A stretch of DNA of 45,869 nucleotides from Bacillus sp. 522_BSPC. Lineage in GTDB: Bacteria > Bacillota > Bacilli > Bacillales > Cytobacillaceae. Shown in pieces: positions 17,072 to 25,715 of the stretch (position 1 is its first letter; each line of letters starts with the position of its first letter). A model generated the notes under the pieces. The model was not told where the DNA came from, did not search any database, and was given only the letters and a program-made list of their open reading frames with translations. The stretch is taken from contig NZ_JVDT01000273.1 of assembly GCF_001076885.1 (NCBI RefSeq), positions 364 to 46,232 of the forward strand, read 5' to 3'. Position numbers and translations under genes: made by a program.

Positions 17072-17132
17072 ATAGTAGCCTTTTTGCTTTGCATGATGTG
17101 TGGAGCTTGGTTTGGAAGGATGGGAAAAGAGC

Positions 17133-18887
17133 TTGCTTGCTTTGCTACTGAATAACATTAAAATAAGTAAAAAGATGTTTTTAATTTATCTATTAGCTGT
17201 CGTTATTCCTATCGTTCTTACCAATTTAATCATTATTCATTCCATTCGAGAAAATGAGAATATCCAACAAAATAAATTAATGGAAATTACGATAGAACGG
17301 ATGAAATATCATCTTAACGAAAGCCTAAATGAGATTACGGAAGTATCGAATTATATTAGTAGAGACATGAAGATTAATGAATTTCTTCAGAAAAAATATA
17401 AGGATAATGTAGATTATTATAGTAACTATATATCTCTTATTCAAGAAAATATAATTAATAGTTTTTATGTATCTCAAGCTTTGGAAAGTATAGAAATATA
17501 TACTACTAATCCAACTATTGTTAACGGTGGGGTTTTTTGGGATTTGCGAGCGGTCGAGAACACGGATTGGTATAAAATATACAAAGAAAATAACCAAAAC
17601 ATGATTTTATATCCTTATTATGAGGAAAATAAGCAGTTCCCTCCAAAGTTAGAATCAAGTCGAACGATTAGTTTTATTAGAGAATTACCAAATGGGAACA
17701 ATGGATATAAAAGTATTGTAAAAATAAATATTAATTATTATCGATTATTAGCAAATATCAAAAATGAAGATCTAAGTAATACTATTGTAATAGCCTATAA
17801 GGATCAGATTATATTTAGCAATCATGGTTCGGAGAATAAGAATGCAATGTTTCGTCCATTAGAATCAAATGAAAAGCCTGCCTTTAATCTATCCGATTCA
17901 TTTCTAGCGATTAATGATCGGTGGGATATCTATATATCTAACAATCAAACGAATATTTTTGATTTAATTGAAAACAAGAAAACTGTACTCCTTGTGTTAA
18001 TCATCTTCAATTTTTTGTTTCCCACACTTATTATTTTGCTCATTAATAAATCGTTTCAAGATAGAATTGCTCTCACGGAACAACACTTATTAAAAGTAGA
18101 AAAAGGGATATTCGAAAGAATAAATATCAATGAAGGAAAGGATGAAATAGGTGATTTAATACGGAGTTATAATTTCATGGTGGTGAAGATTGATGAATTA
18201 TTAGGTGAAGTATATAAGAAAGAAAGAGAACAGCAGAAAATAGAGCTAGCCAAAACGAAAGCGGAGTTGAATGCTCTTCAAAGCCAAGTAAACCCACATT
18301 TTCTATATAATACACTAGATAGTATTCGCATGAGGAATTTATTAAATGGTGATAAAGAAAGTGCAACTGTTATTAATGAATTAGCACTCCTTTTTAGAAG
18401 AATGACGAAATGGAGCGATTCTTATTTTGTTACTGTAGAGGAAGAAATAGCATATGTACAAAGATACTTGAATATTCAAAAATATCGTTTTGTAGATAGA
18501 TTGAATTTTTCCATCTATGTGGAAGAAGAGTGTAAGGCGTATTATATTCCAAAGATGCTGATATTAACGTTTGTGGAGAATGCTTGTATTCATGGAATTG
18601 AGAAAAAGAAAGATGGCGGGGAAATTAGTATTATCGTCTCTAAACAAGACGAAGCTATTTATATAGAAATTTTAGATAGTGGAATTGGTATGGATGAAAA
18701 GAGATTAATGAAAATAAAAGAAAGTCTGGAGAAAAATGATATAACAACATCCAATTGGGAAGAAAGCACAGGGATTTTAAATGCGTATTTACGCTTGAAA
18801 ATGCATTATCAACAGGAGGTAGAATTAGTAATGGAAAGTCAGATGTATAATGGTACCGAAGTATGTATTAAGCTACCAATTATATAG
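17133..18887 (+). CDS. YesM-like sensor histidine kinase
   Basis: Membrane sensor of the YesM/LytS-type (His_kinase, PF06580) class. TM1 is near residues 13-33, an extracytoplasmic Cache-like sensor domain spans about 34-275, TM2 about 282-302, then HAMP. The kinase core carries ALQSQVNPHFLYNTLDSIRMRN with the phospho-accepting His, and an HATPase with FVENACIHGI (N box) and ILDSGIGMDE (G1). The start is uncertain: TTG 17133 (12 bases after AAGGA) or TTG 17142 are plausible, while GTG 17100 has no ribosome site. The length is about 584 residues. It presumably senses oligosaccharide or loaded binding protein and phosphorylates the adjacent regulator to induce the upstream operon. Confidence 0.88.
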   Translation: MLALLLNNIKISKKMFLIYLLAVVIPIVLTNLIIIHSIRENENIQQNKLMEITIERMKYHLNESLNEITEVSNYISRDMKINEFLQKKYKDNVDYYSNYISLIQENIINSFYVSQALESIEIYTTNPTIVNGGVFWDLRAVENTDWYKIYKENNQNMILYPYYEENKQFPPKLESSRTISFIRELPNGNNGYKSIVKININYYRLLANIKNEDLSNTIVIAYKDQIIFSNHGSENKNAMFRPLESNEKPAFNLSDSFLAINDRWDIYISNNQTNIFDLIENKKTVLLVLIIFNFLFPTLIILLINKSFQDRIALTEQHLLKVEKGIFERININEGKDEIGDLIRSYNFMVVKIDELLGEVYKKEREQQKIELAKTKAELNALQSQVNPHFLYNTLDSIRMRNLLNGDKESATVINELALLFRRMTKWSDSYFVTVEEEIAYVQRYLNIQKYRFVDRLNFSIYVEEECKAYYIPKMLILTFVENACIHGIEKKKDGGEISIIVSKQDEAIYIEILDSGIGMDEKRLMKIKESLEKNDITTSNWEESTGILNAYLRLKMHYQQEVELVMESQMYNGTEVCIKLPII

Positions 18888-18996
18888 AAAATCTCTCATA
18901 ATGAATTGGAAGGTATCGTATTGGGAGCTTCTAGGGATTCATTGTTTCTTTCACAATCCAGTTGGCATGCGAAAGATCATTTTAGGAGGAATGATA

Positions 18997-20592
18997 ATGT
19001 TAAAAGTCCTTATTGTTGATGATGAACCATATATTCGAGAAGGAATTAAAGTCATGATTGACTGGGGGAACTACGGTTTTGAAATTTGTTATGAAGCAGG
19101 AAATGGAGAAGATGCTCTTCAAATTATTTTAGACCATGAACTTGACATTGTTTTGACTGACATAAAAATGCCTGTTATGAGTGGGCTAGAATTAATTAAA
19201 CAGGTAAAGAAAAGCGTTGATAAGGAGATACGATTTGTAATCTTAAGTGGATTTTATGAATTTGAATATGCAAAGAAAGCGATTCAATATAAGGTCACAG
19301 ATTACTTGCTAAAGCCAATACAGGAAAAAGAGTTAATTGATTTACTAGAAACGATTAATAAAGGATTTATGTTACTAAAGAGAAAAGAAAAAGAGGAAGA
19401 GAAAAAGAATAAAGCAATTGTTGATTATCATATGAAAAATATCTTATATGATAAATTTACATCAAAGGATATTGAATTTATCAAGGGTAGACATGGGGAA
19501 TTTAAAAACTACACCTTTATTAATATGGATGTCGTGCCTGAAAATAAACAGGAACGTGTTACAGTAGAACAAAAAAAGAAATGGAGAGATAGGTTATATA
19601 GTGTATTAGAAAATATGGTACAGGAAGAGAATTTTCTTATTCTTTATGATATAGAAAATACAAATATGGAATTCTCGGTAAGCGTTATATGGCAATGCTT
19701 ACGTTCAGAGGTCTATAGAACGAATTATCTAGCAAAACTTCAAAAAAAATTAATGAGTGAAGTGCCGTTCAAGGTGAAAATATATATTGGAAGTACAGTA
19801 GAAAATATAGAAGACATTAACGCTTCCTATAATAATGTAGTTTTAGGAAAAGAATATGAATATTTTTATTGTGCAGATAAAGAAATAATCGATTGCAAGA
19901 AATTACCTACCTTTTCTTTAGAGCAATATCACTTGTCCCAAAAATGGATAAATCAATATATTAATAGCATTACTGAAAATAATGAACAAAGAATAAAAAG
20001 TGTTATTGAGCAAATATACGATAAATTTCATCAGAAATGTTTACATCCTCAATTGATAAAAAACAATCTAACTCTATTAATTTACCAACTATCAGACTTA
20101 TGGAATAAGAATAGCAATAAGCATTTTTCTGATGATGAATACTCCCTCTTTATTCATGATCAGAAAAATCTGTTATCAGGGAAAATTTCGATGGATGAGT
20201 TTTTAACCTACTCCTTAACTTTTGCCCATTATTTATATAGTATCAAGAATTCCTCTTCTAAAGATATCTTAGTGAAAATCGAACAGGATATTGAAGAGTG
20301 TTATATGGAAAAGTTAAGTTTGAGGAAATTAGGAGATAAATATAATATAAACAGTGTATATTTAGGTCAATTATTTAGTAAGAAGTATGGGATAGCGTTT
20401 AAAGACTATCTAAATGAATATAGAATAGAAAAGGCATGTCAGCTATTAGAACAAACAGATGATCGGATTTATCAAATAGCAACTAATATAGGCTTCCAAA
20501 ATCCAGATTACTTTATAAAAAAATTTCTACAAGTTAAGAAGGTAACGCCTCGAAAGTATCGTCTTCAGGGCAGGAAGGTTAAGGAGGCATAA
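18997..20592 (+). CDS. YesN-like AraC-type response regulator
   Basis: Cytoplasmic response regulator, 531 residues. The receiver domain (1-120) has acidic pocket Asp8/Asp9, phospho-acceptor Asp55 (VLTDIKMPVMSG) and YLLKPIQ with the conserved Lys. A long, poorly conserved linker typical of YesN follows. The C-terminal AraC double HTH (about 430-525) contains YLGQLFSKKYGIAFKDYLNEYRI and IGFQNPDYFIKKF. ATG 18997 has AGGAGG 7 bases upstream; an upstream in-phase extension to 18850 overlaps the kinase and lacks a ribosome site. It is partner of the kinase 109 bases upstream and the likely activator of the xylo-oligosaccharide operon. Confidence 0.93.
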   Translation: MLKVLIVDDEPYIREGIKVMIDWGNYGFEICYEAGNGEDALQIILDHELDIVLTDIKMPVMSGLELIKQVKKSVDKEIRFVILSGFYEFEYAKKAIQYKVTDYLLKPIQEKELIDLLETINKGFMLLKRKEKEEEKKNKAIVDYHMKNILYDKFTSKDIEFIKGRHGEFKNYTFINMDVVPENKQERVTVEQKKKWRDRLYSVLENMVQEENFLILYDIENTNMEFSVSVIWQCLRSEVYRTNYLAKLQKKLMSEVPFKVKIYIGSTVENIEDINASYNNVVLGKEYEYFYCADKEIIDCKKLPTFSLEQYHLSQKWINQYINSITENNEQRIKSVIEQIYDKFHQKCLHPQLIKNNLTLLIYQLSDLWNKNSNKHFSDDEYSLFIHDQKNLLSGKISMDEFLTYSLTFAHYLYSIKNSSSKDILVKIEQDIEECYMEKLSLRKLGDKYNINSVYLGQLFSKKYGIAFKDYLNEYRIEKACQLLEQTDDRIYQIATNIGFQNPDYFIKKFLQVKKVTPRKYRLQGRKVKEA

Positions 20593-20705
20593 TGAAAAAA
20601 AGTATAAACCAAGCAAGTAGGACATCATTTTATCTTAATGATACTGCATATTTGGTAAGGTACTCGCTTTTTACCTTAAATATGCTGAGCCTCAGGGGAA
20701 ATTAA
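20592..20705 (+). CDS. Possible 37-residue ORF coupled to response regulator
   Basis: The regulator stop overlaps an ATG as TAATG, with AAGGAGG (20581-20587) four bases before it. The ORF encodes MKKSINQASRTSFYLNDTAY and 17 more residues. A hairpin (CATATTT-bulge-AAGGTA with TACCTTAAATATG, about 20647-20683) lies within it. It may be a stump of a lost downstream gene, a coupling device, or chance. No family is recognised. Confidence 0.3.
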   Translation: MKKSINQASRTSFYLNDTAYLVRYSLFTLNMLSLRGN

Positions 20706-20740
20706 TCATTAATCCTTAACAAAATAAGTAAGTGACTTGA

Positions 20741-20805
20741 GTATTTAAAAAATAATAGGGACCTCCCATAAGCTAAGAGTATATGCCTGCCTTTTGAGAG
20801 GTCCC
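20741..20805 (-). terminator. Terminator of the PTS EIIBC gene
   Basis: GGGACCTC (20758-20765) pairs with GAGGTCCC (20798-20805) around a 32-base loop. On the minus strand TATTATTTTTTAAAT follows. It also closes the converging two-component operon region. Confidence 0.65.
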
Positions 20806-20822
20806 ATCGAACACTTGTTTAC

Positions 20823-22211
20823 TTAAATCTTCTGCGCATTAGAAACATGCTCATTTAATTCACGAGAGTCATCTTTTTTTATTGTAAAGTATGCAATCAA
20901 GAAAGCTGATCCAATGGCAATAACAATTCCAATAATAGCGTAAGGGAAGTATGGGCCAACATAGGCAACTAGGCTTACAATGCTGGATAGGATATAGCCG
21001 TATATTCTTACTCCTGTAGCAGCGAAGAAGGTTGCAGCAATGGCACTTCCGATTGTGCACGCAATAAATGCTTTTTTATTTTTAATTAGTACACCGAATA
21101 AAGCAGGTTCTGTAATGCCAAGTAGGGCTGAAATGGTTGCAGATATGATAATGGATTTCTCCGTTTTATTTTTTGCTTTAAAGAACATAGCAAAGGTTGC
21201 TCCGGCAATTGCCATATTAGTCATGAACATCATTGGCATTAACATATCATAGCCTTTATCGGCGAAGTTTTGCAGGGCGATTGGTGTGATGGCATGGTGC
21301 ACTCCAAATACAATTTCAATTGGCCTTGCTCCCCCCATTACTACACCAGCTACTATAGGCGAAATATCAAATAAAAGTTCGATTACATAAGCCAATGCCT
21401 TTCCAACATAGCCTCCCAATGGACCAGTAACAATTAAGGAGAACGGAATAGCAATAAATAACGCTAATGTAGGTGTGAATACCGTTCTCAAAACAGTAGG
21501 CATAAAGCGGTCTACCCATTTGTGAATATGACTTAACGCCCAAACTGAAAGGATGACAGGAATGACTGTACCAGAATAATTAATAACTGGAATCGGTAAC
21601 CCAATAAATTGAAACTGACTTATTTCTCCTAATTTAGCTGCATCCAATAAGGTTGGATACATCAGTCCACCAGCAATTGCAATGGCAAGATATTGATTTG
21701 TTTTAAATATTTTTGCTGCTGATACTGCTAAAAAGAAGGGAAGAAAGTAAAAGACACCGCTTGCAATTAAATCTAAAATGGTTACTGTTTCACTTTCTTT
21801 GGAAAGAATATTTAACGCAATTAATCCGGCTAATATCCCCTTAATCATTCCAGCCCCAGCAATGGCAGGAACAATTGGACCGAAAACCCCTGAAACAACA
21901 TCTAGTAATCTTCCGAAAACACCTTTTTTCTTGTCACTCTCATGTGCTTCTTGTTTATCCTCATCTATTCCTAACTCTTCGATAATTGCTGTATAAAATT
22001 TTTGGACGTGTGTACCAATAATAATTTGGTATTGATCACTTTGTAACTGTTCTCCAATCACTCCATCCAGTCCTTTTATTTGCTCTCTTTTTATTAATGA
22101 ATGATCATATAAATCGAAACGTAAACGAGTCATGCAATGCCAAACTTTTTTGATATTATTTTTGCCACCAACATATTCAATGATTTTTGAAATCGTTTCT
22201 TTTTCCCTCAT
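20823..22211 (-). CDS. PTS EIIBC permease, glucose/beta-glucoside superfamily
   Basis: Phosphotransferase-system membrane permease, 462 residues. The EIIB domain (1-90) has phospho-Cys26 in VWHCMTRLRF and the LDGVIGEQLQSDQYQIIIG stretch. The EIIC domain (about 105-455) has around ten TM segments, including FGPIVPAIAGAGMIKGI and the GITEPALFGV motif. No EIIA domain is attached, so an external EIIA must supply phosphate. By domain order it resembles sucrose, trehalose and beta-glucoside permeases; the substrate is unknown. ATG 22211 is chosen because it begins the EIIB domain exactly; AAAGGA lies about 12 bases before it, slightly long. It is divergent from a sugar-acid dehydratase and GntR gene, so the substrate may be or contain a sugar acid (inference). 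Confidence 0.85.
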   Translation of the reverse strand: MREKETISKIIEYVGGKNNIKKVWHCMTRLRFDLYDHSLIKREQIKGLDGVIGEQLQSDQYQIIIGTHVQKFYTAIIEELGIDEDKQEAHESDKKKGVFGRLLDVVSGVFGPIVPAIAGAGMIKGILAGLIALNILSKESETVTILDLIASGVFYFLPFFLAVSAAKIFKTNQYLAIAIAGGLMYPTLLDAAKLGEISQFQFIGLPIPVINYSGTVIPVILSVWALSHIHKWVDRFMPTVLRTVFTPTLALFIAIPFSLIVTGPLGGYVGKALAYVIELLFDISPIVAGVVMGGARPIEIVFGVHHAITPIALQNFADKGYDMLMPMMFMTNMAIAGATFAMFFKAKNKTEKSIIISATISALLGITEPALFGVLIKNKKAFIACTIGSAIAATFFAATGVRIYGYILSSIVSLVAYVGPYFPYAIIGIVIAIGSAFLIAYFTIKKDDSRELNEHVSNAQKI

Positions 22212-22265
22212 AGTATAATAGCATCCTTTCCATTTTTTAATAAATCCGGAAAACGTATAATTGCA

Positions 22266-22280
22266 CTTTGATTTGACAAG
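22266..22280. repeat. 15-bp direct repeat, copy 1 (candidate operator)
   Basis: CTTTGATTTGACAAG occurs here, between the EIIBC start and its cre box, and again at 22473-22487. The copies are identical over 15 bases and in the same orientation. Confidence 0.6.
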
Positions 22281-22307
22281 GAAATAATAGCACAGCTTTT
22301 TCATTTT

Positions 22308-22321
22308 TGAAAACGATTTAA
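22308..22321 (-). promoter_or_regulatory. cre box upstream of PTS gene
   Basis: TGAAAACGATTTAA (as read on the plus strand; cre boxes are near-palindromic) fits TGNAARCGNWWWCA at 13 of 14 positions. It lies about 100 bases upstream of the EIIBC start in the divergent control region. CcpA repression is expected. Confidence 0.6.
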
Positions 22322-22472
22322 ATATAACCAAAATGATGAATTAATCCTTATAAAATAAGGGTTTTATATGATTTAGTTGAGAAATTGGTATGGTAAATTA
22401 ACGATATATTATAACTTGCCTAACCAAATTGACGGTGTATTTTTCCTATGTTTAAATTTAGGTATTGGTTTG

Positions 22473-22487
22473 CTTTGATTTGACAAG
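22473..22487. repeat. 15-bp direct repeat, copy 2 (candidate operator)
   Basis: Second exact copy of CTTTGATTTGACAAG, 30 bases before the dehydratase start. Placement of one copy near each divergent gene suggests binding of the neighbouring GntR regulator. Confidence 0.6.
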
Positions 22488-22516
22488 AAGAAGTAAAGAG
22501 AGAAGGAGATTCACTG

Positions 22517-23716
22517 GTGGAACCGACGATAATAACAGATATAAAATCTTTTGTAACTAATCCACATAGGCACAATCTAGTAGTTGTTAAAGTGGAAACG
22601 AATAAAGGAATTTTTGGATATGGCTGTGCAACCTTTCAGCAGCGACCTTTAGCTGTCCAATCCATCGTTGATGAGTATTTAAAACCATTATTACTAAATA
22701 AAGATGCAAATCATATTGAAGACTTATGGCAGATGATGATGGTGAATTCTTACTGGCGAAATGGGCCAGTAATGAATAACGCGATTGCTGGTATCGATAT
22801 GGCGTTATGGGATATAAAGGCTAAGCTTGCCAATATGCCCCTTTATCAGTTGTTTGGTGGAAAGTCTAAAAATGCAATTGCAGCATATACACATGCAGAC
22901 GGATTAACACTCGATGAACTTTTTACTAATGTTGACGATTTAATAAAAAAAGGTTATCGGCATATTCGTTGTCAGTTAGGGAAATATGGTGGGAAAAATC
23001 AAAAAATGCATTTGACAAATGAGGTAAGTGAAGGGGAATATTTCGATCCAGATATTTATATGAATGATGTTATTACCATGTTTAAAGCACTCCGTGAAAA
23101 ATATGGGTATTCTATTCATTTCTTACATGATGTTCATGAACGGTTATTTCCTAATCAAGCACTTCAGTTAGCAAAAGAACTGGAGCCATATAAGCTTTAT
23201 TTCTTAGAAGATATTTTGCCACCTGATCAAAATGAATGGCTTTCACATTTAAAGGGACAATGTACGACACCAATAGCAACGGGAGAACTTTTCAATAATC
23301 CAATGGAGTGGAGAAATCTCATCGTTAATAGACAAATTGATTATATACGATGCCATGTTTCGCAAATTGGTGGAATCACCCCAGCACTTAAGCTAGCAGC
23401 CCTTTGTGATAATTTTGGTGTACGCATTGCTTGGCACGGTCCTTCCGATATGACACCGATTGGGGTAGCGGTAAATACGCACCTAAATATTCATCTTCAT
23501 AGTGCAGCTATTCAGGAAATTCAAGAAGCAGATGAAACAACAAAGAAAATGTTTCCACATTCTGTTGAAGTGCTTGATGGCTATATCTATCCAATCGAAA
23601 AAGTAGGGATTGGTGTAGAATTTGATGAGGAGATGGCAAAAACATATCCTGTTATCTATCGCAAACATGAATGGACACAAGCGCGAATACCAAATGGTTC
23701 TATTCATACACCTTAA
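22517..23716 (+). CDS. manD: Mannonate dehydratase family enzyme (ManD/RspA)
   Basis: Enolase-superfamily sugar-acid dehydratase, 399 residues, the normal length for the ManD/RspA family (D-mannonate to 2-keto-3-deoxygluconate; some members prefer D-gluconate or are very slow). The N-terminal capping domain includes [12 protein letters not shown]. In the barrel, Asp205, Glu231 and Glu257 ([23 protein letters not shown]) match the three Mg ligands of Caulobacter ManD, each shifted by five. His207 matches its catalytic His, and [13 protein letters not shown] follows. GTG start with AAGGAG 8 bases upstream. It is divergent from the PTS gene and followed by a GntR regulator. Mannonate arises from glucuronate, a side group of xylan, which fits the xylan locus next door (inference). 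Confidence 0.85.
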   Translation: MEPTIITDIKSFVTNPHRHNLVVVKVETNKGIFGYGCATFQQRPLAVQSIVDEYLKPLLLNKDANHIEDLWQMMMVNSYWRNGPVMNNAIAGIDMALWDIKAKLANMPLYQLFGGKSKNAIAAYTHADGLTLDELFTNVDDLIKKGYRHIRCQLGKYGGKNQKMHLTNEVSEGEYFDPDIYMNDVITMFKALREKYGYSIHFLHDVHERLFPNQALQLAKELEPYKLYFLEDILPPDQNEWLSHLKGQCTTPIATGELFNNPMEWRNLIVNRQIDYIRCHVSQIGGITPALKLAALCDNFGVRIAWHGPSDMTPIGVAVNTHLNIHLHSAAIQEIQEADETTKKMFPHSVEVLDGYIYPIEKVGIGVEFDEEMAKTYPVIYRKHEWTQARIPNGSIHTP

Positions 23717-23724
23717 TAGGAGAG

Positions 23725-23762
23725 AAGAGAGAGGTCTAGGCAGAAAAGATCTCTTTCTTTAA
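23725..23762 (+). terminator. Terminator after the dehydratase gene
   Basis: AAGAGAGAGGTCT (23725-23737) pairs with AGATCTCTTTCTT (23747-23759), using two G-U pairs, followed by TTT. The GntR gene therefore probably has its own promoter. Confidence 0.55.
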
Positions 23763-23830
23763 TTTTGAAAATTTAAATATGTGTTAGAATGAGGAGGAGG
23801 TTAAACCTATTCTGTTTGAGGGGTAATATG

Positions 23831-24547
23831 ATGAAAAAAAAAGACTTTATAGCAGAGGATATTTTAAGTAAGATTTATCAAAATAAATATAAAGCAGGCG
23901 AAAAAATTCCAACGGAAAGGGAGCTTGCAAAACATTATGAGGTATCAAGATATACCATTCGTGAAGCACTAAAAAAGCTTGTGAACATAGGGTGTGTAAA
24001 AATCATTCAAGGTTCAGGTATATTTGTAAATGAAACACGATATAAAAGCCCCTTAATTTATAATTCTCTTACAGAAAGAAAGTTTAAGGATATCCAATCT
24101 AAAATTGTCTATTTTAAAAAGATAGAGGCAGATCATGCTTTAGAGAAAATATTTGATATAAGCGGAAGAAAAACAAAAGTGTGGGAATACAAACGAGTTC
24201 GGATTGTAGATTTTCAAAAAATGCAAATAGAAACAACAAGACTTCCTTGTGCGTATTTTCCAGATTTAGAGGAAGAAGCAGTTAAAAATTCCGTTCATGA
24301 ATACGTTCAGCAATGTGGTTATCAAATCTCTCATTTTATTACTACTTACAGTGCAATAAATGTCAGTAAGGAAGATGCAGAGCTACTAAACTGCAAAAAA
24401 GGTGTCGCCGCGATGAAAATTTTTAATAGAGGAATTCTACAAAATGGCACCGTTTTCGAATATAGTGAAATGATAAACTTAGATTACTCTGTTTCCTATT
24501 TCACTCCTTTTAACCGGTATAGTCATCAATATAGGAAGAATGATTAG
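23831..24547 (+). CDS. GntR/HutC-family regulator with UTRA domain
   Basis: Transcriptional regulator, about 238 residues. The N-terminal winged HTH reads AGEKIPTERELAKHYEVSRYTIREALKKL and GSGIFV (about 20-72). The C-terminal UTRA effector domain spans about 85-235. The HutC subfamily usually senses a sugar phosphate or metabolite of the adjacent pathway, here probably the PTS/ManD substrate. Two adjacent ATGs exist; 23831 is chosen because GAGGGG is 7 bases away. Candidate operators are the two 15-bp repeats in the PTS/ManD control region (inference). Confidence 0.88.
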   Translation: MKKKDFIAEDILSKIYQNKYKAGEKIPTERELAKHYEVSRYTIREALKKLVNIGCVKIIQGSGIFVNETRYKSPLIYNSLTERKFKDIQSKIVYFKKIEADHALEKIFDISGRKTKVWEYKRVRIVDFQKMQIETTRLPCAYFPDLEEEAVKNSVHEYVQQCGYQISHFITTYSAINVSKEDAELLNCKKGVAAMKIFNRGILQNGTVFEYSEMINLDYSVSYFTPFNRYSHQYRKND

Positions 24548-24667
24548 AACTTAGCTATAGAAAAGGTGTCTTTATAGGATAATGAATAATGACCAAACTC
24601 CCCAACTACCAAATGATATAAAATCTACCTTAAAGAACTCCAACTATTAGGTCAGCTTAGAAAAGCT

Positions 24668-24716
24668 AAATACCACTGTTGTATTGGATTTATGACAATA
24701 AAGCAGTGGTATTTTT
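24668..24716. terminator. Terminator between converging GntR and nitroreductase genes
   Basis: AAATACCACTG (24668-24678) pairs with CAGTGGTATTT (24704-24714), with TT after it on the plus strand and TTTAG on the minus strand. The 25-base loop is long but the arms are perfect; it probably works in both directions. Confidence 0.75.
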
Positions 24717-24740
24717 AGTAGAATAATCTAAACTAAGCCT

Positions 24741-25415
24741 TTAAATCCATTTCACCACATCATCAAACGCTCTACGTGTTTTTGGATAAGGCTCTTTTGC
24801 ACGATAGCCAAATGCTACCATAACAGATATTCCAAAATGCCCGTCTTCTAAAAGCCCTTCTGCATCTAATAATTGATTCATTTTTTCGATATTAAACCCT
24901 TCAATTGGACATGAGTCGATACCGATTTGAGCAGCTGCAGTCATCATATTCCCAAGCGCAATATATGTTTGTTTAGAAGCCCAATCGAATAATGCCCGAT
25001 CTCCGTCTAATAAATGAAAATCATCTTTTTGAAATTCTGCAATTCGTTCAATCATTTTAGGAATTATTTCTGCAGGAAGCTTTGATACATTTGTCAATTG
25101 ATCTTTTAAATAGGCAGAATCATATACTGTATCTATTTTTGTACGTGCTAATAAGATAACAAACGCACTTGCCGCTGGAATTTTTGTATAGGCACCCCAA
25201 GCGGATTGTTTGATTTTGTCTAGTAGTTCCGGTTTCTCAATCACGAGAAACCTCCATGGCTCTGTACCAAATGAGCTTGGGGATAGACGGCCCGTTTCTA
25301 AAATAAAATGCATGTCATCTTCTGGTATTTTCTTCGCTGGATCAAACTCCTTTGTGGCATGACGAAAATGATAAGCGCCAAGAATTTCTTGTTTTAACTC
25401 TTCTTTATTACGCAT
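24741..25415 (-). CDS. yfkO: NAD(P)H nitroreductase (YfkO-like)
   Basis: FMN-dependent oxidoreductase of the nitroreductase family, 224 residues, same size as B. subtilis YfkO. The fold markers are FRHATKEFDP (FMN phosphate contact), LSPSSFGTEPWRFLVI, ALGNMMTAAAQIGIDSCPIEGF and the C-terminal FGYR...PKTRRAFDDVVKW. It reduces quinones or nitro compounds; the physiological substrate is unknown. ATG 25415 has GGAAGGAG 8 bases upstream, so an apparent upstream extension is 5' leader. In that leader a direct repeat TACCTAC-N6-TACCTAC (25435-25454) could be an operator. Divergent from the lmrA-type gene. Confidence 0.9.
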   Translation of the reverse strand: MRNKEELKQEILGAYHFRHATKEFDPAKKIPEDDMHFILETGRLSPSSFGTEPWRFLVIEKPELLDKIKQSAWGAYTKIPAASAFVILLARTKIDTVYDSAYLKDQLTNVSKLPAEIIPKMIERIAEFQKDDFHLLDGDRALFDWASKQTYIALGNMMTAAAQIGIDSCPIEGFNIEKMNQLLDAEGLLEDGHFGISVMVAFGYRAKEPYPKTRRAFDDVVKWI

Positions 25416-25434
25416 TCTAGTGCTCCTTCCAATA

Positions 25435-25454
25435 TACCTACTTTGATTACCTAC
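25435..25454 (-). promoter_or_regulatory. Direct repeat upstream of nitroreductase gene
   Basis: TACCTAC at 25435-25441 and again at 25448-25454, a 13-bp period, 20 bases upstream of the start codon. A possible operator for a stress regulator; no regulator is identified. Confidence 0.35.
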
Positions 25455-25641
25455 CCATTCCTCTTTTAAGATAACCAATTTAGGAAAGAGTATATCAAAA
25501 GCTAGGAATACTTTCTAAGAATTTGTTTGGTGATTTTTAATAAGAACTTTTCCTATATGTTTGAAAACACTTACTTTTAAAAATAGGTATAGAATCAGTA
25601 ATTTTTGTATAAAAAGGGAGTAAAAATCACCTATTATTTTC

Positions 25642-25692
25642 TTGACACTTCTAGAATCCCACATTAATATTATGTAGACCAGTTGTTATAAT
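25642..25692 (+). promoter_or_regulatory. lmrAB-type promoter with candidate LmrA box
   Basis: TTGACA (25642-25647) and TAATAT (25665-25670) are exactly 17 bases apart. GTAGACCAGTTGTTATAAT (about 25674-25692) immediately follows and resembles the TAGACC-GT type LmrA/YxaF box known upstream of B. subtilis lmrAB. Autorepression by the encoded TetR protein is the expected control. Confidence 0.6.
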
Positions 25693-25715
25693 TTTTTAAA
25701 AAGAGATGATTCTAA

